Below the pieces are notes generated by a model. The model was given only the letters and a program-made list of their open reading frames with translations, was not told the origin of the DNA and searched no databases. From Bog-473 sp963791995 (GTDB lineage Bacteria > Actinomycetota > Acidimicrobiia > Acidimicrobiales > RAAP-2), in the NCBI GenBank assembly GCA_963791995.1, contig CAWBUQ010000013.1:32757-96756 (forward strand): DNA of 64,000 bases, given 5' to 3'. Shown here one piece after another: positions 47,290 to 56,457 of the stretch; positions within the stretch are counted from its first letter, which is position 1; every line of letters begins with the position of its first letter. The translations under genes and the position numbers were made by a program.

Positions 47290-48801
47290 TCAGCGCCGCT
47301 CGAACCCGTTCGCAGGCGGGGGCTCGGGTTCGGGGACGACGTCGCCGAGGGCCCGGCGCAGGCGCTCTTGGGCGTCGATCATCCAGTCGATGTAGAAGGC
47401 GTAGTCCTCGGGCTTGGTGATCTCGCCCTCGCTGTAGTCGGCGATCCGGTAGGCACCGCGGTCGGGCAGCCGCTCCCACGAGAGCGGGCCGCCGTAGTGC
47501 GACTCGATCATGGCCTGGCGCGACTGGATCGCTTCGAACTGCGCCGTGCTCGCCTCGTGCGAGCCGAGGTCGATGTAGAAGTCCGACCGGATCCGTCCGC
47601 CCGCCGCGAAACTCAGCCCGTAGTGCGTTCCCCTGATCGGAGAGGGCAGGGTGATGAAGTTCTGCGCGGGCAGCGTGGACATGCGCGTCCATTCGGGATG
47701 GTGGACGCGGACCAGCTCGAGCCAACGCGACCAGTAGTCGCGGTAGAGCGCCCCGCGACCGCCGCTGATCGGGCCGGCGAGCTCGACGAGCGTCCAACCG
47801 GCGGGGTCGCGCCACCACTGCGTGCCGAAGTAGTCCTGGGTGATGCCCGTCGCCTGCTCCATGATGAGGCGGACAAGCGTGGCGGGGGTGTAGGCCATCT
47901 TGTCGGAGTCCCAGACCAAAGGCGCCGCCAGGTTGTTCTGCCAGTACACCGTGCGCCGGGCCGGGTCCTCGTTGAGCCACTCTTCGAGTTGGGTCCGCAT
48001 GTCGGTGCCGAGGTCGGTCGGCGGGCTGAGCGTGAAGATCGTGCCGTCGGCCACCAGCTCGGCGGTGACCAATCGACGGACGGTGCTGGCGTCCTGCACG
48101 CGGCGCTTGGCCTCGGCCATCTCCTTGGCGCGCTGGCGTTCCGGGCTGATGGTGAACTCCTCGACCTCGCGGAGAGGGTAGATCTGGTTGACCGCGATCA
48201 TGGGCACGTTGCTGCTGCCCGACTGCCCGTAGACGTAGGAACGGAAAGCGCTGATCTGGACCAGCGAGATGTCGAGGCCCATCTCGCTCAGCCACACGAC
48301 GCTGGCTGTCACCACGGGCGAGAAGTCCCGGGCCAGCAACACCACACGCGGGCGTCGCAGTGTCTCCTGGGAGAGATCCGGTGCGTGGGCCTGCAAGTCG
48401 GCGAGCGCTTCGTCGGCCGACATGGGGATCTGGCGCCGGCTCTGAAAGCGGAGGTACTGGTCGGCAAGTGACTCGGGGAGGATGCGACTGGACATGGCGG
48501 CGTACTTGATCGCCATGACCTCGGTGTCAGGGGTGCGCCCGCTCTTCAGCTCGGCGACGACCAAACGTCCGTCAGGTCCGAGGCCCAGGACGTGGATGCG
48601 GTCGCGGTTCGCGCCCGCTGCCGTCGGGAGCCCGTCGATCTCGAAGGTGATGACCTTGACGGCCGGGCCGAGGATGGCCGGGTTCGAGAGCACCCATTCC
48701 TGCAAATCGGCGCGTTCTTCGAGACCCGCCTCCTCGAGCGAGATCATTTGCGCCGGCATCGCGACCGAGCCGGCAACTGTGAAGAGCATCTCTTCCGCCA
48801 T
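47290..48801 (-). CDS. PD-(D/E)XK-like + DUF4268 protein
   Basis: This intact 503-residue protein has two domains. The N-terminal region (residues about 20-110: DLQEWVLSNPAILG, then DRIHVLGLGPDGRLVVAELK) looks like a NucS-like PD-(D/E)XK nuclease core, with D and E-x-K in place. The C-terminal 200 residues (GGRIRSDFYIDLGSHEASTA, then YGGPLSWERLPDRGAYRIAD) match DUF4268. Proteins of this form occur next to restriction or defence genes and alone. No methylase accompanies it here. There is no membrane segment. I am fairly sure of the domains but not of DNA cleavage. Confidence 0.75.
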   Translation of the reverse strand: MAEEMLFTVAGSVAMPAQMISLEEAGLEERADLQEWVLSNPAILGPAVKVITFEIDGLPTAAGANRDRIHVLGLGPDGRLVVAELKSGRTPDTEVMAIKYAAMSSRILPESLADQYLRFQSRRQIPMSADEALADLQAHAPDLSQETLRRPRVVLLARDFSPVVTASVVWLSEMGLDISLVQISAFRSYVYGQSGSSNVPMIAVNQIYPLREVEEFTISPERQRAKEMAEAKRRVQDASTVRRLVTAELVADGTIFTLSPPTDLGTDMRTQLEEWLNEDPARRTVYWQNNLAAPLVWDSDKMAYTPATLVRLIMEQATGITQDYFGTQWWRDPAGWTLVELAGPISGGRGALYRDYWSRWLELVRVHHPEWTRMSTLPAQNFITLPSPIRGTHYGLSFAAGGRIRSDFYIDLGSHEASTAQFEAIQSRQAMIESHYGGPLSWERLPDRGAYRIADYSEGEITKPEDYAFYIDWMIDAQERLRRALGDVVPEPEPPPANGFERR

Positions 48802-49037
48802 GCGCTGCTCTCAACTTACGGCAAACGATCGGAAAAACGCAGGTTCGAAAGTCACAGACACGCGCTACGGAACCTCAAAAACGTGGGCTGCTACCCGGGG
48901 TTTTGTCGCTCCGTTGTGAATCGCACCACCGTTGTCGGCGAACATCTACGGATGGTTCGCGAATGGTTGCCAAGCGGTTGCTTCCGGGCCACGCCGGACA
49001 CGACGCACACCCGTGCGCGTCGTGCCCGGGCCTCTGT

Positions 49038-50450
49038 TCAGACGGGAGCGGTCGGTGCCACGAGTGGCCACGGTCGCTCGAGCTCCACGACGCGGGCCAG
49101 CTCGAGCAGGAGCTGCTCGGCGTGGCGCCGTCCGATCACCTGCATCGAGACGGGGAGACCGTCGACCAGGCCGACCGGGATGGCTGCCGCAGGGTGGCCG
49201 GTCGTGTTGGCTGGGATGGTCAACGCGCCGTTGTTGCCCAGCGCCGCCTCGAAGCCGCGCTCGGCGACGAGGTCGATGCCGTCGACGGTCGTCGGCATCG
49301 GGCCCTGTGCCCCGAAGGCCACGTCGGGGTTCGTCGCGCAGATGATGAAGTCGACCCGCTCGAAGATCTCCGCCATCTGGACGATGACGGCCCGTCGGAA
49401 GGCTTCGATGTTCTTCGCGGTGTCGACGTTGAAGTGGTTCGTCGCGATGTTCGTGGCCAGCAGGATCTCGGGCGTGAGCTCGTTCGCGCAGCCGGGGTAG
49501 AGGTCGCCGAGACCGACGAGCAGGCTGGCCGTCCCGGCCAGCGCCCACTCGAGCCCGCCCTGGGGTAGCGCGATGGGCACGTCGACGCGCTCGAGCTCGG
49601 CGTCCTTGATCAAGAGGTCGGCGGCGTCCTCGACCTTCGCGCGCACCGCCGACGAGACGACGGCGGCGCCCAGGTCGATCGACACCGCGACCCGCTTGCC
49701 GCGCACGTCCTGGTGGCCGAGACCGGCCTCCCAGCCTCCGACCCGGGGGAGCGAGAAGGGGTCGTACTCGTCGGCACCGTTGCAGACGTCGTACCAGCGG
49801 GCCGTGTCGCGGACCGACCGTGACACGCACCCGACGACCGCGGTGAGTGGCTCGATCTCGGTGTGCGGGCCCTTGGGGATGCGACCGAAGGTTGCCTTGA
49901 GTCCGAACAGACCGGTGAAGCCGGCCGGAATGCGGATCGAACCGCCGCCGTCACCTCCGGTGCAGATGGGGAAGAGGCCGCCGGCGACGGCGGCCGCCGA
50001 CCCACCCGACGACCCACCCGGCGTGCGTTCGAGGTCGTAGGGGTTCGACGTGGCGCCGTGCAGGCGCGTGTAGGTGCAGTTGATGCCGCCGAACTCCGAC
50101 GCCGTTGTCTGGGTCGCGAGCACCGCACCCGCGTCACGCAGGCGCGCCGTCATGGTACCGTCGTGGTCCGAGAGGCGGTCCTTGAAGACCAGCGAGGCCT
50201 CGGTCAGCGGCCAGCCCCTGACCGGGTCGAGCTCCTTCACACCGATCGGGACCCCGCCGAAAGGCAGGTACACCTCAGCCTCGGCGGCCGCCTCCCGAGC
50301 CCGTTCCTCGTCGACGAAGCACACCGCGTTGAGCTTCGATGCCTCGACCGCGGAGAGCGAGCCTTCCAGTGCCTCGGTCGGCGAGATCGTCCCCGCCCGG
50401 AACGCATCGACCAAGGAGCACGCATCTCCCAACCATGGTTCACCCGTCAC
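49038..50450 (-). CDS. Amidase signature-family amidohydrolase
   Basis: The 470-residue protein shows the catalytic triad of the amidase family: lysine in GVPIGVKELDPV (about residue 73), serine in TPGGSSGGSAAAVAGG and the nucleophile in TGGDGGGSIRIPAGFTGLFG. The C-terminal HPAAAIPVGLVDGLPVSMQV is also typical. It hydrolyses a carboxamide, releasing ammonia; the substrate is unknown. The start is a GTG at 50450 without a clear Shine-Dalgarno. It is intact and stands apart from the neighbouring genes by promoter-sized gaps, so it is likely monocistronic. Confidence 0.9.
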   Translation of the reverse strand: MTGEPWLGDACSLVDAFRAGTISPTEALEGSLSAVEASKLNAVCFVDEERAREAAAEAEVYLPFGGVPIGVKELDPVRGWPLTEASLVFKDRLSDHDGTMTARLRDAGAVLATQTTASEFGGINCTYTRLHGATSNPYDLERTPGGSSGGSAAAVAGGLFPICTGGDGGGSIRIPAGFTGLFGLKATFGRIPKGPHTEIEPLTAVVGCVSRSVRDTARWYDVCNGADEYDPFSLPRVGGWEAGLGHQDVRGKRVAVSIDLGAAVVSSAVRAKVEDAADLLIKDAELERVDVPIALPQGGLEWALAGTASLLVGLGDLYPGCANELTPEILLATNIATNHFNVDTAKNIEAFRRAVIVQMAEIFERVDFIICATNPDVAFGAQGPMPTTVDGIDLVAERGFEAALGNNGALTIPANTTGHPAAAIPVGLVDGLPVSMQVIGRRHAEQLLLELARVVELERPWPLVAPTAPV

Positions 50451-50499
50451 GTCCCAGGAGGCTACCGAATCACCCCCGTGGCCGCCTTCGGCGGACCTG

Positions 50500-51543
50500 C
50501 TACCCCTGGTGCGACGCGTCGTACGCCTGCGCGTCCTGTTCGAACTGGGCGAACCCGATCACGTCGGAGCTCGCCGGCGCTTGGATGTTCACGGGCGTGC
50601 CGAAGTTGGAGAAGTCGAGCTGCACCGAGCCGCTGAGGGCGCTCGTCCCACCACCGAGCGACACGGATTCACGGCGCAGCAGCCCGCTCCCGTCGAAGTA
50701 CACGTGGATCGTCGGCGAGCCAAGGGCCTGGGCCGCACTCTCTGCTTGCTGCGTCTCGCTCGGCGTGAGGCCCAAGGACTGGATCTCCTTCTGCTCGTTT
50801 TGTTGCATCTCCGCTGCACTGAACGTGACGCTGTATCCAGAGACCGTGGTGCCGTCGACGCTGGAGGTGCCTAAGGGGACGACCGTCGCTCCCTTCTCTT
50901 CGAGCAGCTTCAGTTGGTCGATCGGATCGACGTTCCCCGCGCCGAGCGAGCTGGAATTTTGGTCGGGGAGCGGGACGTTGATCCATTGCGGTCCGCCTGT
51001 GACGACCGACATGTTCGCCCCGTCGATGGTGAGACCGATATAGACCTGGCCCGCTGTTGCGAGCTCGTGCTCCTCGAACGACGTGGAGCCGCTGGCGAAG
51101 GACAGGTCGGCCTGGAAGGCATTGGTGTCGAAGTCCGCCGTCCCGGTTCCTTGGATCGGGACGCTCTGGCCGGCGGCGCTGAACGATCCACTGAACGTGA
51201 CGTCGGCGGTGTGCTGACTCAGTGTGGTCTGCGTCGACGAGACGACGAACGCCGCCGGGGCGACGCCGGCGCCAGGAACCGGCGGCCCCTTCGTCGCAGC
51301 GACGACCCCGCCGATGACGCCGCCCGCGATCAGCAGGACAGCGAGCGAGACGATGGCCAGCCGGACGCGTCCATGCGGGCTCGACGTGGACGGAGGGACC
51401 GGGATCCGGGCCGGCAGCTCGCCCCACCCTCCTGCGGGCCGATCGAGGGGATCGGACTCGGGCGCTGCCGGTCCTGAGCCCTCGGACGTCTCGTGCGCCG
51501 TTGCGTCCTTACCGGCAGGGTCCTCGGGCTCGAACTCGTCCAT
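50500..51543 (-). CDS. Membrane-anchored extracytoplasmic protein, LppX/LolA-like fold possible
   Basis: The ATG at 51543 has a very strong AAAGGAGG 6 bases upstream. The protein has an acidic cytosolic N-terminus of about 60 residues and one membrane helix (RLAIVSLAVLLIAGGVIGGV). A Ser/Thr-rich extracytoplasmic domain with repeated beta strands follows (ADVTFSGSFSAAGQSVPIQG, TFSAAEMQQNEQ, SGSVQLDFSNFGTPVNIQAP). The pattern recalls actinobacterial LppX/LprG-like lipid carriers, but no lipobox cysteine is present. It precedes a DrrAB-like exporter in the same orientation region, so a role in lipid transfer is possible. This is not a firm assignment. Confidence 0.6.
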   Translation of the reverse strand: MDEFEPEDPAGKDATAHETSEGSGPAAPESDPLDRPAGGWGELPARIPVPPSTSSPHGRVRLAIVSLAVLLIAGGVIGGVVAATKGPPVPGAGVAPAAFVVSSTQTTLSQHTADVTFSGSFSAAGQSVPIQGTGTADFDTNAFQADLSFASGSTSFEEHELATAGQVYIGLTIDGANMSVVTGGPQWINVPLPDQNSSSLGAGNVDPIDQLKLLEEKGATVVPLGTSSVDGTTVSGYSVTFSAAEMQQNEQKEIQSLGLTPSETQQAESAAQALGSPTIHVYFDGSGLLRRESVSLGGGTSALSGSVQLDFSNFGTPVNIQAPASSDVIGFAQFEQDAQAYDASHQG

Positions 51544-51646
51544 CCCCGCCTCCTTTCGCCGAGCGGAATGTACCCCGACAGGCAAGTGCGGGGGAATGGT
51601 CTTTCGGCCCGAATTCGCCGCCCGCGGGGAGCCGCGGCCGAGCCGC

Positions 51647-52505
51647 TTACTCCGTCGTCCGCCGCTTGAAGAAGTGGGCCGCCAGCGGTCCGGCGACGGC
51701 CAGGATCACCACTGACCAGATCAGGGACGCCTCGACCGGATGCTGCATGGGCCAGGCGTGGATCGCGCCTGAGGGGTTCGGGTTGTCCCACAGCACTCGG
51801 GCTCCGGCTGTCACGGCGCTGACCGGGTTCCAGTCGGCGACAGCCTGCAGCCAGCCCGGCATGTGCTGTGTCGGCACCATGGCGTTGGAGACGAAGGCCA
51901 GGGGGAACAACACGATGAACCCGAACGACGCGGCCGACTCGGGGCTCTTGGAGTTCATGCCGACGCACGCCGCGATCCACGTCAACGAGTAGGCGAAGAA
52001 CAGCACTGAGCGCGAAGCCGCCGACGATGGAGATGTAGCTCGATCCGGGCCGCCAGCCGACGGCGAGCCCAGTGAGGCCGACGATCAGCGCGCAGACGCA
52101 CGACGTCAACAAGTCGGCCATGGAGCGCCCGACCAACACGGCGGAGCGCCACATCGGCAGCGTGCGGAAGCGGTCGATCATCCCTTCGTGCAGGTCGGTA
52201 CTCAGACCCACCGCAGTGCCCATCGTCGACGTCACGAGGTTCAGCGACAGCAAGCCGGCCAAGAGGTAGTCGACGTAGTTCCCGCCGCCGGGGATCGGAA
52301 TGGCGCCGCCGAAGATGTAGACGAACAGCACGGTGAAGAGCACCGGCTGGATCGTCACGTCGGAGAGCTGCATGGGCTCGCGCGAAATGTGCACCAGGTT
52401 CCGGCGCGTCATGGACCAGATGTCATTGAGCCGTCCGACCACCAAGCCCGATGAGCGTGGCGTCCGGGTGCCGACCGACGTCGGGGTCAGTGTCGTGGTC
52501 GTCAC
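51647..52505 (-). CDS. DrrB-like ABC-2 exporter permease (one frameshift)
   Basis: The ATG at 52505 starts MTTTTLTPTSVGTRTPRSSG. An ABC-2 permease with six helices follows, including IQPVLFTVLFVYIFGGAIPI, YVDYLLAGLLSLNLVTSTMG, FGFIVLFPLAFVSNAMVPTQ and a last helix VEASLIWSVVILAVAGPLAA. The NAMVPTQHMPGWLQ stretch is the DrrB signature. One frame jump near 52008 joins GGFALSAVL to FFAYSLTWIAACVG. The partner ATPase starts upstream in the same direction, with a 42-base gap. It is likely regulated by the divergent TetR gene at 53669. Confidence 0.85.
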
Positions 52506-52547
52506 GCGTTGACTCCTTCCAACTCGTGCGGTGCCTTGCCGTTCCCG

Positions 52548-53576
52548 TCAGCCGAGGCCGAAGCCGAACCGCAGCACCGTCGCCAGCACGTCACCGCCAG
52601 CACCGTCACCGTCGTCCTCGACCTCGCCGGGGCCTTCTTCGATGTGGCCACCCGTCAGCGTGAAGAACACGTCGTCGAGGGACGGCTGGCGCACCTCGAT
52701 GTTGTCGACCAGCACGCCCGCCGCGTCAAGCGCCCGCACCACCGCAGTGGCCAGACCCGGCGACGTGTCGACCCCGGCACTCAGATGCCGGCCGTCCTCG
52801 CTTGCGTGCACCGTCCCGGCGACCAGCGACGCCATGGCCGGAATGGCCGCCGAGCTCGGCTCGGCGAGCGTCACCTCCACCCGGGCGCTGCGGCTCGCTT
52901 GCTTCAGTTCCAGCGGCGTCCCGTCGGCGATGACCCGCCCGTGGTCCACCACCACGATCCGGTTCGCCAGCGCGTCCGCCTCTTCCAGGTACTGCGTCGT
53001 CAACAACACGGTCACGCCCTCGCCGGTCAGCACGCGCACGGCGTCCCACACCCGCTGCCGCGACGTCGGGTCCAACCCCGTGGTCGGCTCGTCGAGGAAC
53101 AGCACGGGCGGCCGCGTCATCAACGAGGCGGCCAGGTCCAGCCGGCGCCGCATGCCGCCCGAGTAGCCCTTCAAGACCCGGTCGGCCGCGTAGGTGAGCT
53201 CGAACTGTTCCAACAGCTCGGCCGCACGGGCACGAGACGCCGCCCGCCCCATGTCGGAGAGCTCCCCGATCAGCACCAGGTTCTGGCGCCCAGTCAGCAG
53301 TCCGTCCAACGTGGCGTCCTGGGCGGCCACGCCGATGTGGCGCCGCACCTCGCCCGGGTGCCGGATCACGTCGATCCCGGCCACGGTGGCCGCACCGGCA
53401 TCGGGCATCGCCAGCGTGGTCAGCACCCGCACGGCCGTCGTCTTGCCGGCGCCGTTCGGACCGAGGAGCCCCAGGATCGTCCCGGCCGGCACGCCGAAGG
53501 AGACGCCGTCGAGCGCCTGGGTCTCCCCGTACCGCTTCATCAGGCCATCGGCCTGGATCATGAGCTCGTCAGCCAT
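52548..53576 (-). CDS. DrrA-like ABC exporter ATP-binding protein
   Basis: This intact 342-residue ATPase has Walker A LGPNGAGKTTAVR, Q-loop IGVAAQDATLDGLLTGRQNL, signature YSGGMRRRLDLAASL, Walker B PVLFLDEPTTGLD and switch TTQYLEEADALA. The DrrA-type C-terminal motif RQPSLDDVFFTLTG is also present. Closest in form to the ATPase at 45481, it makes a second DrrAB pair in this window. The last 30 residues are Asp/Gly-rich and unusual. It is divergent from a TetR regulator 92 bases away. Confidence 0.9.
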   Translation of the reverse strand: MADELMIQADGLMKRYGETQALDGVSFGVPAGTILGLLGPNGAGKTTAVRVLTTLAMPDAGAATVAGIDVIRHPGEVRRHIGVAAQDATLDGLLTGRQNLVLIGELSDMGRAASRARAAELLEQFELTYAADRVLKGYSGGMRRRLDLAASLMTRPPVLFLDEPTTGLDPTSRQRVWDAVRVLTGEGVTVLLTTQYLEEADALANRIVVVDHGRVIADGTPLELKQASRSARVEVTLAEPSSAAIPAMASLVAGTVHASEDGRHLSAGVDTSPGLATAVVRALDAAGVLVDNIEVRQPSLDDVFFTLTGGHIEEGPGEVEDDGDGAGGDVLATVLRFGFGLG

Positions 53577-53668
53577 GCCCGTCCTTACCTGTCGGTCAGT
53601 AAACTCGAGAACAGACCGTCAGGGTATGGCTTTCCTAACCGGTCGTCAAGTAGATTTGTCACAGCACT
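53577..53668. promoter_or_regulatory. Divergent promoter/operator between DrrAB-like exporter and TetR
   Basis: The region holds TTACCTGTCGGTCAGTAA (53586-53603), whose outer TTAC/GTAA ends are complementary, and a related GACCGTCAGG about 20 bases on (about 53615). GACCG-type repeats are common in TetR operators of actinobacterial exporters. The match is imperfect, so it is a candidate only. Confidence 0.4.
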
Positions 53669-54364
53669 ATGACCCAGACCGACCAGTCAGAACAGAACGA
53701 GCAGGGCCTCGTCGACGCCGTCGCCGGCGACGACCGAGCCCTCGAGCTCGCCGACAACCCTGCTGACCAGCCCCTTCAGGCCGACGCCAGCGCAGACGCT
53801 GCCGCGGCCGCCCACCCCAACACGCGTGAGCGCATCCTCGATGCGGCCCTCGACCTCTTCATAGAGAAGGGCTTCGACGGCACCAGCCTGCGCGAGATAG
53901 CCGAACGCCTGGGCGTCACGAAGGCCGCCCTCTACTACCACTTCGAGTCGAAGGACGACATCCTCCTCGCGCTGCACATGCGCATCCACGAGTTCGGCCA
54001 GCGGGCCTTCTTGAGCATGGGCGACGAGCCGGTCACCCTCGAGCAGTGGGGCGAGCTGCTCGACGAGGTCGCCGGCCAGATGCTGGCCCAGCGCAAGATC
54101 TTCCTCATGCACGAGCGGAACCAGGCCGCCCTCGAGAAGCTGCACAACGAGGCGCACGACGCCGAGCACGACGACATCCAGAACAAACTGCGGCTGGTCC
54201 TGGCCGACCCCCGTGTCCCGCTGAGCAACCGGGTGAAGATGGCGGCGGCGGTCGGCGTGGTCTTCTCCGGGCTCGTCCTCTCCGGCGAGGCCTTCGACGG
54301 TGCGTCCGACGAGGAATTGGGCAGCCAGCTCCGCGCCATCATCCACAACGTCCTCTTCGGATGA
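53669..54364 (+). CDS. TetR/AcrR-family regulator
   Basis: The 231-residue protein has an acidic leader of about 50 residues. A clear TetR DNA-binding domain follows: TRERILDAALDLFIEKGFDG, TSLREIAERLGVTKAALYYH, FESKDDILLALHMRIHE. The ligand domain is helical (EVAGQMLAQRKIFLMHERNQ, then VVFSGLVLSGEAFDGASDEE). The gene is divergent from the DrrAB-like exporter, whose repression is its likely job. Its stop overlaps the ATG of the ROK kinase (ATGA, 54361-54364), so it may also be cotranscribed with the kinase and a P450. Confidence 0.88.
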   Translation: MTQTDQSEQNEQGLVDAVAGDDRALELADNPADQPLQADASADAAAAAHPNTRERILDAALDLFIEKGFDGTSLREIAERLGVTKAALYYHFESKDDILLALHMRIHEFGQRAFLSMGDEPVTLEQWGELLDEVAGQMLAQRKIFLMHERNQAALEKLHNEAHDAEHDDIQNKLRLVLADPRVPLSNRVKMAAAVGVVFSGLVLSGEAFDGASDEELGSQLRAIIHNVLFG

Positions 54365-55224
54365 CGGGACCGCTTCCGCCGGACCTGCCCGAACCCGACT
54401 TCGCTACAGTTCCCCTGGTGAGCGAGATCACGACCACCCCCGAGCACGAGCATCCCTACACGCTCGCCTTCGACATCGGTGGCACGGGACTCAAGGCCAA
54501 TGTGCTCGACGCCAAGGGCGGGTTGGTGGCCGACCGGGTCCGCGTCTCGACCACCTACCCGATGCCGCCCAAGCACCTGGTCGACCGCTTGAGCGAGCTG
54601 GCCACGAAGCTCCCCGAGGCCGACCGCATCTCGGCGGGCTTCCCGGGCATGGTGCGCCGGGGCCGCGTGCTCAGCGCCCCGCACTTCGTCACCAAGAACG
54701 GGCCCGGCACCGCCGTCGACATGAAGCTCCATGAGGCCTGGGCCAACTTCAAGTTGGCCCCTGCGTTGACCAAGGCCATCGGCAAACCCTGTCGGGTGGC
54801 CAACGATGCCGACGTCCAGGGCCTGGCCGTCGCCGGCACCAAGGGCTTCGAGGCGGTCATCACCCTCGGGACAGGGTTCGGCACGGCCTTCTTCATGGAC
54901 GGCCGCCTGTTGCCGCACATGGAGTTCTCCCACATCGAGTTCCGCAAGGGTCAGTCGTTCAACGAGCAGCTGGGGGAGCCCAGCCGCAAGAAGATCGGCG
55001 ACAAGCGCTGGAACAAGCGGGTGCAGAAGATGATCGCCTATCTCGATTCGGTGACCTTCTTCGACCACCTCTACATCGGCGGTGGCAATGCGCCGCGCAT
55101 CAACCGGCGCGACCTGGGCGACGTGCTCGAGCGCATCACCGTCGTCCCGAACACGGCCGGCATCCTCGGCGGCATCAAGCTCTGGGACGACAACCACGTC
55201 GGCCTGCGGAGCCACGACGAGTGA
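54361..55224 (+). CDS. ROK-family kinase, polyphosphate glucokinase-like
   Basis: The intact protein has the phosphate-binding motif LAFDIGGTGLKANVLDAKGG, ISAGFPGMVRRGRVLSAPHF, NDADVQGLAVAG, the GTGFGTAFFMDGRLLPHMEF stretch and a C-terminal NTAGILGGIKL. Actinobacterial polyphosphate/ATP glucokinases share this layout, including P-x-x-E-F before the histidine region. The usual ROK zinc-binding cysteines are absent, as in the polyphosphate branch. It phosphorylates glucose using polyphosphate or ATP; that it prefers polyphosphate is inferred. It overlaps the TetR gene before it and the P450 after it (GTGA, 55221-55224). Confidence 0.78.
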   Translation: MTGPLPPDLPEPDFATVPLVSEITTTPEHEHPYTLAFDIGGTGLKANVLDAKGGLVADRVRVSTTYPMPPKHLVDRLSELATKLPEADRISAGFPGMVRRGRVLSAPHFVTKNGPGTAVDMKLHEAWANFKLAPALTKAIGKPCRVANDADVQGLAVAGTKGFEAVITLGTGFGTAFFMDGRLLPHMEFSHIEFRKGQSFNEQLGEPSRKKIGDKRWNKRVQKMIAYLDSVTFFDHLYIGGGNAPRINRRDLGDVLERITVVPNTAGILGGIKLWDDNHVGLRSHDE

Positions 55225-56424
55225 CCGCGCTCGACACCGAGCCCCTCGCCTGGGACCCGCTGGACGAGAAGTACAAGGGCGACCCGCACGCCATCTGGAA
55301 GCGGCTGCGCGACGAGCAACCGCTCTATTACAACGAGCAGTACGACTTCTACGCGGTGAGCCGCTTCGCCGAGGTCGACGCCTTCAGCCGCGACCCCAAG
55401 ACCTTCGTCTCCTCCCACGGCACGGTCATGGAGATGATCACGGCGGATCCGGTCGAGATGGAGATGATGATCTTCATGGATCCGCCCGAGCACACCCGCT
55501 ACCGGCGCCTCGTCTCCAAGGCCTTCACGCCGCGGCGCATGAAGCTCCTCGAAGACGACATCCGCTCGCTGTGTGTGAGCCTGCTCGACGGGCTGGTCGG
55601 CCGGAGCTCCTTCGACTACGTGCAGGACTTCGGGGCCCGGGTGCCGGCCTATGTGATCGCCGCGCTGCTCGGCGTGCCACCCGAGGATCGCGACATGGTC
55701 CGCGGCTGGATCGACGAGTCCTTCCATCTCGACCCCGAGACCGGCATGTCGAACGACATCTCCACGGCGGCGATGTTCAGCTTCATGGACTACCTCGGCA
55801 CCACGCTGCGCGACCGCCAGCAGCACCCCCGTGACGACATGTTCACCGACCTGGTCAACGGCGAGATCGTGGAGGAGGACGGCGAACCGCGCCGGCTGAC
55901 CCTCGATCAGGCCGTCAACTTCGCCGCGCTGATCGGCGAGCGCGGGCACCGAGACGGTGGCCCGCATGCTCGGCTGGGCGGCATTGACCCTCGACGACAA
56001 CCCCGAACAACGCGCCGAGCTCGCCGCCGACCCCTCCCTCATCCCCAACTGCGTGGAGGAACTGCTGCGCTACGAGGCGCCGTCACCGGTGCAGAGCCGC
56101 TGGTGCACGGCCGACGTCGAGGCGCACGGCGGGACGATCCCGGCGCGCTCGAAGGTCGTGATGATCACCGGCTCGGCCGGACGGGACGAGCGGGCGTACC
56201 CCGACGCCGACCGCTTCGACATCCACCGAAGGTTCGACCACCACCTGTCTTTCGGCTACGGCATCCACTTCTGCCTGGGCGCGGCGCTGGCCCGGACCGA
56301 GGGTCGGATCGCGCTCGAAGAGACCTTCAAGCGCTTCCCGGAGTGGTCGGTCGACATGGCCGGCGCGGTGCCGCTCTACACCTCGACCGTGCGCGGCTAC
56401 ACCAAGCTCCCGATCTCGGTCTGA
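55221..56424 (+). CDS. Cytochrome P450 (one frameshift)
   Basis: The protein begins at a GTG overlapping the kinase stop (MTALDTEPLAWDPLDEKYKG). It shows MDPPEHTRYRRLVSKAFTPR (C-helix), a K-helix CVEELLRYEAPSPVQSRW and the haem loop LSFGYGIHFCLGAALARTEG with its cysteine. A single base jump near 55948 hides the I-helix, which reads G-T-E-T-V-A-R-M-L-G when corrected. In place of the usual acidic residue it has E-T, as in many actinobacterial P450s. It oxidises a hydrophobic substrate. It differs clearly from the P450 at 7842. The redox partner is not nearby. Confidence 0.88.
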
Positions 56425-56457
56425 CTTCGCCTGCCGGCAGTCTCCGGTCGTTCTTGT

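Noticed and set aside
53935..55215. Minus-strand frame of over 400 codons opposite TetR and the ROK kinase
   Set aside because: Antisense shadow; both plus-strand genes have complete domain motifs.
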